DNA from: Evansella sp. AB-P1
Lineage (GTDB): Bacteria > Bacillota > Bacilli > Bacillales > Salisediminibacteriaceae
Length of the DNA: 64,000 nt
NCBI RefSeq assembly: GCF_029688925.1
Contig: NZ_JARUKY010000020.1
Span: 1 to 64,000, forward strand
Direction of reading: 5' to 3'
The notes below the pieces were generated by a model. The model saw nothing but the letters and a program-made list of their open reading frames with translations. It was not told the DNA's origin and did no database searches. This document shows positions 42,420-51,930 of the stretch, piece by piece. A program made the translations under genes and the position numbers. The number at the start of each line of letters is the position of its first letter. The first letter of the stretch is position 1.

Positions 42420-43889
42420 ATGAATTTATCGAAAAACTATCTCATAGCACAAAATAGAGATATTTCAAATAATAATATTTTCATATATATATCCACATTA
42501 TTACTATCTACTTTACTCATATTCTTATTTTCTAATTTAGCAAGTGCTAATAATTCTGAAGAAGATGTTCAAGAATTAAATATAGAAACTATCTACCATG
42601 TTTATTATGGAGAAGAACGAATTGGCATTGTCGATGATAAGAATGTTATTTCTGAATATAAAGATGGAATTCTAGAATCACTAAATGAAGAGTTTGAAGA
42701 CTTAGATTTTGCTTTAAGTGATACTATTTCACTTATTCCAGAACGTGTCTTTTTTCATAGTACTGATAATTCAAGTACAGTTCAAGAATTAGATGAAGTA
42801 GTAGTAATAAATGCTAAATCTTATAAAGTTTCAATTGGTGAACATGTTGTTGGACATGTAAGTAGAGATGAAGATTTAGAGCAGATAGAGAATCTTCTAA
42901 TTTTAGAATATGTAAGTGAAGAAGAATTGGAAGAGTTTCAAAAAAGAGCAGAAGATGAAGATATCAAAGTTGGGAAATCTAGAATAATTGATATTAGTTT
43001 ATCTGAAGAAATTGAGTGGAGTAAATCATCTACACATCCAGATAAAATATTGACTTTAGATGAAATTATTAAAATTGCACAGCAAGGTACATTAGAGGAA
43101 GAACTATATACAGTTAAGCAAGGGGATGTTCTTGGAACAATTGCATCTGCTCATGATCTATCAATGAGTGACATTCAGGCTATTAACCCAGGTATAACAC
43201 AGGATAGTTTATTACAAATTGGGGATGAATTAAATGTCACAGTTTTAAAACCGATGATTAGTGTTATTGTTGAAAAGGAATCAATAAGAGAAGAAACAAT
43301 TTCATATGAAACAGAAACCCGTGATGATAATAACGTATGGAGTGGTACGACGAATGTAGCCCAAGAAGGAAGAGACGGAAAAAAGGTCGTTGAATACTCT
43401 GTAATATATGAAAATGGAAGAGCTGTTAAGCAAGAAACCATATCTGAAGAAATTGTAAATGAACCAGTTAATAGAGTAGTTATTAGGGGAACGAAAACGT
43501 CTCCTTCTAGAGGGACTGGACAATTAGCATGGCCTGCCGTTGGGGGCTATATATCAAGTTATCAAGGAATGAGATGGGGAAGGTATCACCGAGGTATTGA
43601 TATTGCTGGACCAAGAAATCATAATATTTTAGCTGCAGATAATGGTACTGTGTCATCTGCGGGCTGGGAAAATGGGTATGGAAATACAATTCGAATTAAT
43701 CATAATAATGGAATGCAAACAATGTATGCTCATTTAGCAAGTATAAATGTAAGAGTTGGACAGACGGTTGGAAAAGGACAGACAATTGGTAGAATGGGTT
43801 CTACAGGTAACTCAACAGGAATACATCTGCACTTTGAAGTTTACCAAAATGGTCAGCTGAGGAACCCAATGGATTATTTAAATAGATAA
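42420..43889 (+). CDS. Secreted LysM-G5-M23 peptidoglycan endopeptidase
   Basis: 489 aa. N-terminal membrane segment or signal (about 21-43). A low-complexity acidic region (45-225). A LysM domain (about 229-275; YTVKQGDVLGTIASAHDLS). A G5 domain (about 278-357; KESIREETISYETE). An M23 domain (about 370-489) with Zn ligands H390 and D394 (YHRGIDIAG) and H471 in HLHFEV. It likely cuts peptide cross-links in the wall. RBS AGGAGG. Located just before walRK, which controls cell-wall hydrolases, as in several alkaliphilic or halophilic Bacilli. Own terminator downstream. Confidence 0.92.
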   Translation: MNLSKNYLIAQNRDISNNNIFIYISTLLLSTLLIFLFSNLASANNSEEDVQELNIETIYHVYYGEERIGIVDDKNVISEYKDGILESLNEEFEDLDFALSDTISLIPERVFFHSTDNSSTVQELDEVVVINAKSYKVSIGEHVVGHVSRDEDLEQIENLLILEYVSEEELEEFQKRAEDEDIKVGKSRIIDISLSEEIEWSKSSTHPDKILTLDEIIKIAQQGTLEEELYTVKQGDVLGTIASAHDLSMSDIQAINPGITQDSLLQIGDELNVTVLKPMISVIVEKESIREETISYETETRDDNNVWSGTTNVAQEGRDGKKVVEYSVIYENGRAVKQETISEEIVNEPVNRVVIRGTKTSPSRGTGQLAWPAVGGYISSYQGMRWGRYHRGIDIAGPRNHNILAADNGTVSSAGWENGYGNTIRINHNNGMQTMYAHLASINVRVGQTVGKGQTIGRMGSTGNSTGIHLHFEVYQNGQLRNPMDYLNR

Positions 43890-43893
43890 TAGG

Positions 43894-43940
43894 AAAATCC
43901 TCTTAACTATAGAATATATAGTTAAGAGGATTTTTTAATA
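43894..43940 (+). terminator. Terminator of the M23 peptidase gene
   Basis: TCCTCTTAACTATA / TATAGTTAAGAGGA with a 5-nt loop, then T6. Confidence 0.9.
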
Positions 43941-43967
43941 GGTAATAATTTATAAGTTTTTTCTATT

Positions 43968-44148
43968 GATGTCTAGCTTCAGGCGCCATCACCTCGTGTC
44001 AAATAACCTGGCCGCATAAAAAGTAAAAAGCACTTTTTAACGGCCAGAACATTTGCATATCGGTGGGAGACAGGATGTCGATATTACGCCGTTGCCTATA
44101 GGACCTAGGCTGTACTTAGGCGTAATTGGGGCGCCTTGCGCTTTTCTT
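43968..44148 (+). repeat. Composite repeat, copy 6 (core 44083-44126)
   Basis: The outer parts, TGTCTAGCTTCAGGCGCC at the left and GGCGCCTTGCGCTTTT at the right, are of the common Bacillus CTAGCTCC...CTTGCGCTTTT repeat. Inside is a hairpin CTGGCCG...CGGCCAG with TAAAAAGT/ACTTTTTA (44008-44047). Then comes the 44-bp AGGAC core, inner stem GCCTAT-AGGAC-CTAGGC. It looks like one repeat nested in another. Confidence 0.82.
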
Positions 44149-44261
44149 AATAGGATCATATAAAACTTAGTTTTGTTAAGGATTGTGTTGTTTTAGTAGA
44201 AATTTGATTTTTGCTGATGGCACGTAGCAAAAAAAAAAACAATAGATATGAACATTTACAT

Positions 44262-44610
44262 CATGAATAGTCTACGAGTTGTCTCGAAGGATAAAGCATC
44301 ACTAGTAGAGGAAGGGAAGAAATATTTAGTAAGACTTTCTATGCTTCCAAGTTGGAGCCAGGGCAGCGACATTACACCGTTGCTCAAAGGACGTGAGCTG
44401 CCCTTAGGCGTAATTGCAGCTATCGACAGAGAAGACACCCTCGGTAAAGAAAAAACGATAATTGCGATCAGAGTGAAGCAATTACAGATGTCGTGCTTAA
44501 ACTCTTGTTGTGAAAAATTTTGCTATCCTGAAAATCAAATAATTCAGGCGTGAAAAACGGTGACTCCTGAGAGAAATGCAACTGGTGAAGACTCAGCATA
44601 GGAACAAACA
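44262..44610 (+). repeat. Dispersed repeat, copy 7 and adjoining partial unit (core 44371-44414)
   Basis: Core ATTACACC...GGCGTAAT, inner stem GCTCAA-AGGAC-GTGAGC, with compensatory changes relative to the other copies. Upstream GAGTTGTCTCGA recurs at 1.8 and 17.6 kb. Downstream a new unit begins: CTATCCTGAAAATC, TTCAGGCGTG, GGTGACTCCTGAG. The 101-codon open frame across it is not a gene. Confidence 0.85.
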
Positions 44611-44744
44611 ACAAATGTATTCGTTGGAGTAAACATATTCAAGTTAGCAGGATCTAAATGAACTAGATGATAGCACTAATCTTGTATGATAAAATAAATA
44701 TAAAGATAAATACGTCTATTAAGACTACAGGAGCGGATGTAAAA

Positions 44745-45452
44745 ATGGATAAATATAAAATTCTAGTTGTTGACGATGAACAACCAATTGCAGATATTTT
44801 AAAATTTGGTTTAGAGAAAGAAGGATTTGACGTTTATTGCGCTTATGATGGTAATGAAGCAATTGAAATGGTTAAGAAGTATGAACCAGATTTAATGCTT
44901 TTAGATATTATGTTACCTTATCAAGATGGAATGGAAGTTTGCCGTGAAGTACGTAAAACTTATGAAATGCCAATTATTATGTTAACAGCAAAAGACTCTG
45001 AAATAGATAAAGTTCTTGGACTTGAATTAGGTGCAGATGATTATGTTACTAAACCATTCAGTACGAGAGAATTAATTGCGAGAGTTAAGGCTAATCTTCG
45101 TAGAAACCAAAAATCAAAAGAACCAGCAAATGAAAAGAAAAATATTGAAGTAGGTCCCTTACTTATTCAACCTGACGCATATTTAGTTTCTAAAAGAGGA
45201 GAACCAATTGAACTAACCCATCGTGAATTTGAACTTGTATACTACTTAGCACGCCATATAGGACAAGTGATGACGAGAGAACACTTACTTCAGGCAGTAT
45301 GGGGATATGATTATTTTGGTGATGTACGAACTGTAGATGTGACTGTACGTCGTCTACGTGAAAAGGTTGAAGATAACCCTAGCCATCCAAACTGGATTAT
45401 TACAAGACGAGGAGTAGGCTATTATTTGAGGAATGCAGATCAGGAGAATTAA
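44745..45452 (+). CDS. walR: Response regulator WalR
   Basis: 235 aa OmpR-family regulator, essential in Bacillus, controlling autolysins and wall metabolism. Start ATG 44745 ([19 protein letters not shown]) by homology, with CAGGAG upstream; codons further up are unlike the family. Receiver domain with phospho-acceptor D54 (MLLDIMLP). Winged-helix domain in the C-terminal half ([34 protein letters not shown]). First gene of walRKHIJ-htrC. Confidence 0.97.
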   Translation: MDKYKILVVDDEQPIADILKFGLEKEGFDVYCAYDGNEAIEMVKKYEPDLMLLDIMLPYQDGMEVCREVRKTYEMPIIMLTAKDSEIDKVLGLELGADDYVTKPFSTRELIARVKANLRRNQKSKEPANEKKNIEVGPLLIQPDAYLVSKRGEPIELTHREFELVYYLARHIGQVMTREHLLQAVWGYDYFGDVRTVDVTVRRLREKVEDNPSHPNWIITRRGVGYYLRNADQEN

Positions 45453-45457
45453 AATAA

Positions 45458-47278
45458 ATGAATAAAATTCGCTTTTATAAGTCAATCCACTTAAAAATTG
45501 TCATTATATATGTCCTTTTAATTTTAATAGCAATGCAAGTTATTGGGGTATATTTTACTGGGAAATTAGAGGATCAACTTGTAGATAACTACAATGATAC
45601 CCTATTTGAAAGAGCAAACTTACTTGCGTATTATTCTATGGAAGAAATGCAAAGAGATGAAGAAAATGAAGAGAGAAGTTTATCTAGAAGAATTAATGAA
45701 TTGTATCCAGATTTATTTAATAATGACAATACAGATGTGCAAGTGATTGATAAGAATAATACGGTTATTAGTGTTTCAAACCTAAGACAAAGAAGTAATA
45801 TTGGCCAAAGAACAACTAATTTTAGAGTAAAACGAGCTTTATTAGGGACAGAAGATGAGGTCACTTTAATAAACGAAGTAACAGGACATCGTACAAGGGT
45901 AATAGCAATACCGATCTATTCTGATGACGATGTGATAGGTGCAATTTATATTGAAGCATCTATAGAGGATATTTATGATCAAATCCAGGAGATTAATCAA
46001 ATTCTGATGACAGGTACAATTATTGCTTTGGCAATAACTGCTGTTTTAGGAATTTTATTAGCTCGAACAATTACTCGTCCAATAATAGATATGAAAAAGC
46101 AAGCTGTAGTGATGGGACGAGGGGATTTTTCAAGGAATGTAAAGGTGTATGGTGATGATGAAATAGGTCAGTTAGCAACTACCTTTAATGAACTAAACAA
46201 CAAGCTACAGGACGCAAATGCAACTACAGAAGCGGAACGAAGAAAGCTATCATCTGTATTAACTCATATGACTGATGGCGTTATTGCAACAGACAGAGAT
46301 GGTAAAATAATTTTAATGAACAAAAGAGCCGAATCGATGCTTGAGAAAAAACAAGATCAAGTATTAGGAACAGAAATTACGAAGGTGCTTAATTTAGATA
46401 AATTCATGAAGCACCATGATTTATATAAAATTACAGATCCAATTTTATTAGATTTTGATTATGAAGAAGAGGAGACTATTTTAGAAGCTCACTTCTCTGT
46501 AATTGAAAAAGATAATGGCAAACAAAAAAATGGATTAATTGCCGTTCTTCATGATGTTACAGAACAGGAAAAGATAGAAGAGGAACGAAGAGAATTTGTT
46601 GCAAATGTATCACATGAACTACGGACACCACTAACATCAATGAAAAGTTATTTGGAAGCACTTGCTGACGGAGCAATTGAAGACCCAGAAGTTGCCCCAA
46701 GATTTATTAAAGTAACACAAACAGAAACAGAGAGAATGATTCGTTTAGTAAATGACTTATTACAATTGTCAAAAATGGATAGTAAGGATTATCATATGAA
46801 TTTTGCGTCTATTCACCTACCTAAGTTTCTAGATCAAGTTGTGGAAAGATTTGAAATGTCCACAAAGAACGAATCTATCGACTTTGAATATAAAATACCG
46901 GACAAAGATATATATGTGTATGGTGATAGAGATAAACTAACGCAATTATTGGATAATATTGTATCCAATGCTGTGAAGTACTCTCCAGAAGGAGGGGAAA
47001 TTACTTGCTCAATGAAAGTTGAGAAAGAACGTGTAATAATTAGTATTAAAGATGAAGGGGTTGGAATTCCAAAGGAAAACATTCCTCATGTATTTGATCG
47101 GTTTTATCGTGTAGATAAAGCTCGTTCAAGAAACTTAGGTGGAACAGGATTAGGCCTTGCCATTGCAAAGGAAATTGTCTTAGCTCACGGTGGTTCTATT
47201 TGGGTAAGTAGTGATTGGGGAAAGGGTACAACTATTTCATTTAGTCTTCCTTATGTAGAGGAGGGGATTGATCTATGA
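45458..47278 (+). CDS. walK: Sensor histidine kinase WalK
   Basis: 606 aa. TM1 (13-33), an extracytoplasmic PAS-like sensor (34-183), TM2 (184-204), HAMP (205-255), a cytoplasmic PAS (260-370), HisKA with H386 (VANVSHELRTPL) and HATPase (about 495-600; DNIVSNAVKYSPEGG, GGTGLGLAIAKE). In the PAS, H270, D273, H365 and E369 occupy positions equivalent to the zinc ligands of S. aureus WalK, so metal-dependent restraint is likely conserved. It is separated from walR by 5 bp and overlaps walH by four bases. Confidence 0.97.
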   Translation: MNKIRFYKSIHLKIVIIYVLLILIAMQVIGVYFTGKLEDQLVDNYNDTLFERANLLAYYSMEEMQRDEENEERSLSRRINELYPDLFNNDNTDVQVIDKNNTVISVSNLRQRSNIGQRTTNFRVKRALLGTEDEVTLINEVTGHRTRVIAIPIYSDDDVIGAIYIEASIEDIYDQIQEINQILMTGTIIALAITAVLGILLARTITRPIIDMKKQAVVMGRGDFSRNVKVYGDDEIGQLATTFNELNNKLQDANATTEAERRKLSSVLTHMTDGVIATDRDGKIILMNKRAESMLEKKQDQVLGTEITKVLNLDKFMKHHDLYKITDPILLDFDYEEEETILEAHFSVIEKDNGKQKNGLIAVLHDVTEQEKIEEERREFVANVSHELRTPLTSMKSYLEALADGAIEDPEVAPRFIKVTQTETERMIRLVNDLLQLSKMDSKDYHMNFASIHLPKFLDQVVERFEMSTKNESIDFEYKIPDKDIYVYGDRDKLTQLLDNIVSNAVKYSPEGGEITCSMKVEKERVIISIKDEGVGIPKENIPHVFDRFYRVDKARSRNLGGTGLGLAIAKEIVLAHGGSIWVSSDWGKGTTISFSLPYVEEGIDL

Positions 47279-48633
47279 TTGAACATATGAAAACAATCGC
47301 CCTTTGGATTTTGATTATATTAAGTGTTGTACTAACGATGCAAATATGGACGTTTCAACCAGATTATGAAATAATTCCACAATCAGATTATTTTCAAAGT
47401 GAAGCTATAGGAGAAGAACGATCAATAAAAGAGAGTTTAAAGCCAAATCAAATATACATTCATGAAGAGGATCAGAGCTATTGGCTAAACCCTACTAATT
47501 ATTCTTATGATAATATATTGGAAAATTTACAAGGTATTCGAATTGATTACCTTTATCAAGGGGCAGATTCTTATGCTAATTCCTTATATGATGTAGAGGG
47601 AATAGAATTATATTTTCCTAATCGATTTAAAATAGAGTGGGTTGAAACGATGCTTGATGTTAACTTTGATCAAGATATTTCATTAAATACTATCGACCGA
47701 TTCCTACTTTTTGTTAATGATAGATCAATAAATACTGAGGTATCTATTCGGTTAATTTCAACCTCTGACCAAAGCTTTTATCAAGGAAATACAAATCTAT
47801 CCATAAATCAACTTAAGACATTGTATAACCAATTTTTACATCAAATAGTAGCAGTAGAAACAAATAGTATGATTCAGAGGAATAATGTATATGAAAGAAA
47901 TTATGTCCCTAATGAATCATTTGAATTAAATGAATACAGTTACTTTTTAGAAAGATTTACAGAGGATGCATTTGTTCAATCCTTATTTAGTGACCCAGAA
48001 AGTGTAAAGCATTATTCCCAGGGAAATCAAGAAAATGCATATACAGATGGAAATAGATTATTAAATATAATTGAAAATGGAGATGTACTTAGGTATATAC
48101 ATCCTTCCAATAACCAAAGAGTCAGAGGGGATCGTTCGATTTTAGAGGCAAGTAATGATTTTATAAATGGCCATTCTGGTTGGACGGACGACTACAGATT
48201 AGACCGATGGCAGGAAGGGTCAATAAATGACCGAGCATTTTATACATTGTTTGTAGATGGATTGCCAATTATGGGCTCTCTTGATAACGCCAGTGAACAT
48301 TATTCCATACAGATAACTCGTAGTGGAAATCAAATTTCCGAATATGTACGCCCTTTATTTCAACTTGACGAAAATCCTTTTGGTACTACGATAAGAACAT
48401 TACCATCATTTGAAATCTTTTTAGACATAATTGAGGAAATAGAGACTGTTCAAATAGAACGAGTGGAAGACATAACAATTGGTTATTACATGAGGAAGCA
48501 AGGAGCTTCATTAGTTATATTTGAACCTGCATGGTTTGTAAAGGAACGTGGAACGTGGAAACATGTTGCTATACCTGAAAACGCTAGTATAGATGTACTA
48601 GATCGTGAGGCGGATCAAAATGGATTGGAGTAA
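47275..48633 (+). CDS. walH: WalRK regulatory protein WalH (YycH)
   Basis: 452 aa. One N-terminal membrane helix (about 9-24, KTIALWILIILSVVLTMQIW) with the rest outside, typical of YycH. With WalI it forms a complex that modulates WalK activity from the membrane. The extracellular part has no enzyme motif. ATG overlaps the walK stop (ATGA). Length matches the family (about 455 aa). Confidence 0.93.
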   Translation: MIEHMKTIALWILIILSVVLTMQIWTFQPDYEIIPQSDYFQSEAIGEERSIKESLKPNQIYIHEEDQSYWLNPTNYSYDNILENLQGIRIDYLYQGADSYANSLYDVEGIELYFPNRFKIEWVETMLDVNFDQDISLNTIDRFLLFVNDRSINTEVSIRLISTSDQSFYQGNTNLSINQLKTLYNQFLHQIVAVETNSMIQRNNVYERNYVPNESFELNEYSYFLERFTEDAFVQSLFSDPESVKHYSQGNQENAYTDGNRLLNIIENGDVLRYIHPSNNQRVRGDRSILEASNDFINGHSGWTDDYRLDRWQEGSINDRAFYTLFVDGLPIMGSLDNASEHYSIQITRSGNQISEYVRPLFQLDENPFGTTIRTLPSFEIFLDIIEEIETVQIERVEDITIGYYMRKQGASLVIFEPAWFVKERGTWKHVAIPENASIDVLDREADQNGLE

Positions 48634-49399
48634 AACAAAATCAATTTTTATAGTTACATTTCTATTATTAAATATATTTTTAGGTTTTCAGTTGGTGGAA
48701 AAGCAAACAGCCGGTAACATTAATTTAATATATAGAGAAACTTTACATGAGCTACTAGAAGAAAATAATATTGAAATTACTTTAAGTAATATAGAAGAAA
48801 CAAAAATGGGTTCACCAATTATAGGTTTTTCAAAAACATTTCAATTAGAAACATTAGAAAGTCAATTTGAGAATCAAGAGTTTACCATTACTACAAATGA
48901 AAGGACGGTTTATTCGGAGTTAGAGAATCCGTATAAACTGTCAGAAAATAACCTAGAAGCTAGTGTAGAGTCTTTCTTAGAAGACCATGTATTTAATGGT
49001 ACAAGCTATCGGTTTTCCAGCTTTGATGAAGAGCAGGGGACCATTGGTTTTTTTCAAACATATATGGATCAACCAATTGATAACCACGAAAGAGGAAGTT
49101 TTCATTTAGTTCTTCATGTTAATGAGGAGCTAGCAATCGATGGATACCATCAGTCTTATATTGAAATTAATCAAGAAATTCGCGAACAGGAATTGCTATC
49201 ACTTCTACAAGCAATAGAAATTTTATTTGATAATCAATATATTCCTGCTAATACAGTAATAGAAGATGCAGGCCTTGGCTTTTATAGCCTTTTACCACAA
49301 AGTGGAGAATTTCAAGTATATGCTCCTATGTGGAGGATAGGTATCGGTGATACGTATCAGTATGTAAATGCCATAGATGGCACTATACAATCAAATTAG
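48620..49399 (+). CDS. walI: WalRK regulatory protein WalI (YycI)
   Basis: 259 aa. Start ATG 48620 (MDWSKTKSIFIVTFLLLN) fits the family exactly and has GTGAGGCG upstream; it overlaps walH by 14 bp. A single N-terminal transmembrane helix (about 7-22) is followed by an extracytoplasmic YycI domain. It works with WalH to control WalK. The C-terminus (YQYVNAIDGTIQ) is typical. Confidence 0.93.
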   Translation: MDWSKTKSIFIVTFLLLNIFLGFQLVEKQTAGNINLIYRETLHELLEENNIEITLSNIEETKMGSPIIGFSKTFQLETLESQFENQEFTITTNERTVYSELENPYKLSENNLEASVESFLEDHVFNGTSYRFSSFDEEQGTIGFFQTYMDQPIDNHERGSFHLVLHVNEELAIDGYHQSYIEINQEIREQELLSLLQAIEILFDNQYIPANTVIEDAGLGFYSLLPQSGEFQVYAPMWRIGIGDTYQYVNAIDGTIQSN

Positions 49400-49414
49400 A
49401 TGGAGTGTGGCAAC

Positions 49415-50209
49415 ATGAGTTTACGTTTTAGTGTACTTGCAAGTGGAAGTACAGGCAATTCAGTTTATGTAGAAACTAAAAACCAGCGATTCCTTATAGA
49501 TGCAGGTTTAAGTGGGAAGAAAATAGAAGAATGCTTTAAAAAAATAGATATTTCACCAAAAGAATTAGATGGTATCTTTGTCACTCATGAACATAGTGAC
49601 CACATAAAAGGAGTCGGCATATTAGCTCGTAAATATAATCTACCAATCTATGCAAACAAACGGACTTGGTTAGCCATGGAGAAGGCATTAGGGGAGATTT
49701 CTCTCGATCAGCGATTTCACTTTGAAGTAGGTGAAGTAAAGACATTTGCTGATTTGGATGTTGAGTCCTTTGGTGTATCTCATGACGCAGCGGAGCCAAT
49801 GTTTTTTACCTTTCATAACAATAACCGTAAGCTTGCGATTGTTACAGATACGGGATATGTAAGTGAGAGGATTAAAGGAATTACTAAGGGGGCAAATGCG
49901 TTTGTGTTTGAATCTAATCATGATATGGACATGCTTAGAATGGGAAAATATCCATGGAATGTGAAGCGAAGAATATTAGGAGATGAAGGGCATGTATCCA
50001 ATGTGGATGCAGGATTAGCCTTAGCGGAAATATTGTCAGATGATCCTGCAGATGTGTATCTTGCTCATTTAAGTTTAGATAATAATATGAAAGAACTAGC
50101 TAAAATGACTGTTCATCAAACGTTAGAAGAAAAGGGGTTTGAAATTGGAAGGCAAGTGAAACTATATGATACAGATCCATTTTCTCCAACTCCATTAGTA
50201 TCTGTATAA
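49415..50209 (+). CDS. walJ: Metallo-beta-lactamase-fold exonuclease WalJ (YycJ)
   Basis: 264 aa. Start ATG 49415 ([19 protein letters not shown]) with GGAGTG upstream. Metal-binding motif [10 protein letters not shown] (HxHxDH), later ESNHD and LAHLSLDN. The family (YycJ/WalJ) is a DNA exonuclease linked to mismatch repair in some Bacilli, and is part of the wal operon. Length matches. Confidence 0.95.
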   Translation: MSLRFSVLASGSTGNSVYVETKNQRFLIDAGLSGKKIEECFKKIDISPKELDGIFVTHEHSDHIKGVGILARKYNLPIYANKRTWLAMEKALGEISLDQRFHFEVGEVKTFADLDVESFGVSHDAAEPMFFTFHNNNRKLAIVTDTGYVSERIKGITKGANAFVFESNHDMDMLRMGKYPWNVKRRILGDEGHVSNVDAGLALAEILSDDPADVYLAHLSLDNNMKELAKMTVHQTLEEKGFEIGRQVKLYDTDPFSPTPLVSV

Positions 50210-50330
50210 TATTTTTTGTTTATTTAAATAAGATATGGGAAAAACTGTGACTGTGTGGAAAATTATCGAAAATAATGAATTCTAATAGACGGAACGATTA
50301 CTAGTTTTATAAAATGTAGTTGTAATTGTT

Positions 50331-50347
50331 CTGTAATGATGATCTTT
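50331..50347 (+). promoter_or_regulatory. Candidate WalR binding site upstream of htrC
   Basis: TGTAAT - TGTTC - TGTAAT, a perfect match to the WalR consensus TGTWAH-N5-TGTWAH, 34 bp before the htrC start. It suggests that htrC has its own WalR-controlled expression in addition to operon read-through. Confidence 0.75.
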
Positions 50348-50381
50348 CTCAATAAATGTGAATTTGAAGGAGGGTTATTTG

Positions 50382-51605
50382 ATGGGGTATTATGACGGTC
50401 ATTATCAATCATCAAGAAGGACAAAAGAAAGAATTACGAAAAGGTCTGTTATTTATCCTTTTATTAGTGCTATGATGGGCGCACTTCTTGTAGTTTTTTC
50501 AATTCCTGTTTTATCAAACTATGGCTTTCTTCCATATGATATAAATCCTAAAGGAACCATTGAATCTTCCCTTGAATCAGAGGAAGTGGAAGAGGTTTTG
50601 GGAGACATGCCAACGGAGATGGTTAATTTATCTATAACCTCCGAAGTAATTAATGCTGTTGATCGTGTATCTGATGCTGTTGTTGGTGTTATTAATATGC
50701 GACAGTCCTCTGGATTTCTAGACCCAGGTGGACAAGGAACTGGTTCGGGAGTCGTATATAAAGTGGATGGGGATCGTGCATTTATTGTAACGAATCAACA
50801 CGTCATTGATGGGGCATCGGAGATAGAGGTAACCCTAAATAGTGGGGCACGAGTTCCAGCAGAATTTGTAGGCGAAGATGTCTTTACAGATCTAGCGGTG
50901 TTAACGATTGACGCAGAAGAGGTTACAGCTGTAGCGGAATTTGGTAATTCTGACAATTTACGTGCTGGTGAACCTGCAATTGCTATTGGAAATCCGCTAT
51001 CATTTGAAGGTTCTGTTACTTTAGGGATTATTAGCGCTGTAGAACGAAGCATACCTATTGATTTATCTGGTAATGGACACCCTGACTGGAATGCAGAAGT
51101 ATTACAAACAGACGCCGCAATTAATCCAGGTAATAGTGGAGGTGCTCTATTAAACATTCAAGGGGATGTCATTGGTATCAATTCCATGAAAATTGCCCAA
51201 TCAGCTGTAGAAGGAATTGGATTTGCTATTCCTTCCTCAATAGCAGTACCCGTTATTCAGGATCTTGAGGAGTATGGAGAAGTACAACGACCACAAATGG
51301 GTATTTATCCACGGTCATTACAAGAAATTCCAAGCTTCCATTGGCATGATACACTAGGACTACCTGAAGATATTAAAGGCGGAGTATATATTGAAGGGGT
51401 TCAACCAAATACACCAGCATCTAATGGAGGCCTTCAAGAAGGAGATGTTGTTGTAGAGTTAGATGGTGAAGAGGTTAAAGATAGTAATGACCTTAGACGT
51501 TACCTATATACAAAAAAGAAAATTGGTGACTCTATGACAGTTACGTATTATCGACAAGGAGAGAGACATGAAATAGAATTAACTCTCGATCGTGAATCAT
51601 ATTAA
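50382..51605 (+). CDS. htrC: HtrA-family serine protease HtrC (YyxA)
   Basis: 407 aa. Start ATG 50382 (MGYYDGHYQ) with GAAGGAGGG upstream; an in-frame ATG eight codons earlier is less likely. Cytoplasmic N-terminus, one membrane helix (about 24-44), a trypsin-like protease domain with triad H140 (VTNQHVID), D170 (FTDLAVL) and S252 (NPGNSGGAL), and a C-terminal PDZ domain (about 300-400). It is a membrane-anchored quality-control protease in the wal operon, as in B. subtilis yyxA. Terminator follows. Confidence 0.95.
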   Translation: MGYYDGHYQSSRRTKERITKRSVIYPFISAMMGALLVVFSIPVLSNYGFLPYDINPKGTIESSLESEEVEEVLGDMPTEMVNLSITSEVINAVDRVSDAVVGVINMRQSSGFLDPGGQGTGSGVVYKVDGDRAFIVTNQHVIDGASEIEVTLNSGARVPAEFVGEDVFTDLAVLTIDAEEVTAVAEFGNSDNLRAGEPAIAIGNPLSFEGSVTLGIISAVERSIPIDLSGNGHPDWNAEVLQTDAAINPGNSGGALLNIQGDVIGINSMKIAQSAVEGIGFAIPSSIAVPVIQDLEEYGEVQRPQMGIYPRSLQEIPSFHWHDTLGLPEDIKGGVYIEGVQPNTPASNGGLQEGDVVVELDGEEVKDSNDLRRYLYTKKKIGDSMTVTYYRQGERHEIELTLDRESY

Positions 51606-51619
51606 TAAATTTAATGTTG

Positions 51620-51646
51620 GAGGGGAGCTATATGTTCTCCTCTTTT
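51620..51646 (+). terminator. Terminator after htrC
   Basis: GAGGGGAGC / GTTCTCCTC (two G:T wobbles) with a 5-nt loop and T5. Confidence 0.8.
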
Positions 51647-51771
51647 TATTGGGTTCTGTGCCTATGTATTTTACAAGTTATCCACACAGTGTGTGAATAA
51701 TAATGTTTGATGGGTATGCTATAATTCGAGTAATCAAATAGGAAGAATGAATGATCGAAGGAGGATGAAGG

Positions 51772-51930
51772 ATGGTTTACAGCTGTGAAAACCATATAGA
51801 TGAAGCAATAGAAGAGGTAGTTGATCAAACAGGTTTACCTCCACAGTTAGAATTAGTGGATGGAAAGTTAGGGGAAAATCAAACTTGTTTTCTTTGTGGT
51901 GAAAGTGCTAAGTACGTAATTAGTGGATAA
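51772..51930 (+). CDS. CxxH/CxxC small protein
   Basis: 52 aa, MVYSCENHIDEA..., ending SAKYVISG. CENH (5-8) and CFLC (39-42) give the CxxH/CxxC pair that defines this small family of probable metal-binding proteins encoded just before rlmH in Bacilli. RBS GAAGGAGG seven nt upstream. It lies between htrC and rlmH, as expected. Biochemical role unknown. Its last codons overlap a DnaA-box-like sequence. Confidence 0.88.
   Translation: MVYSCENHIDEAIEEVVDQTGLPPQLELVDGKLGENQTCFLCGESAKYVISG

Noticed and set aside
44248-44553. 101-codon open frame on the plus strand before walR
   Set aside because: It is made of the dispersed repeat including the 44-bp core. The same DNA is intergenic in six other places.
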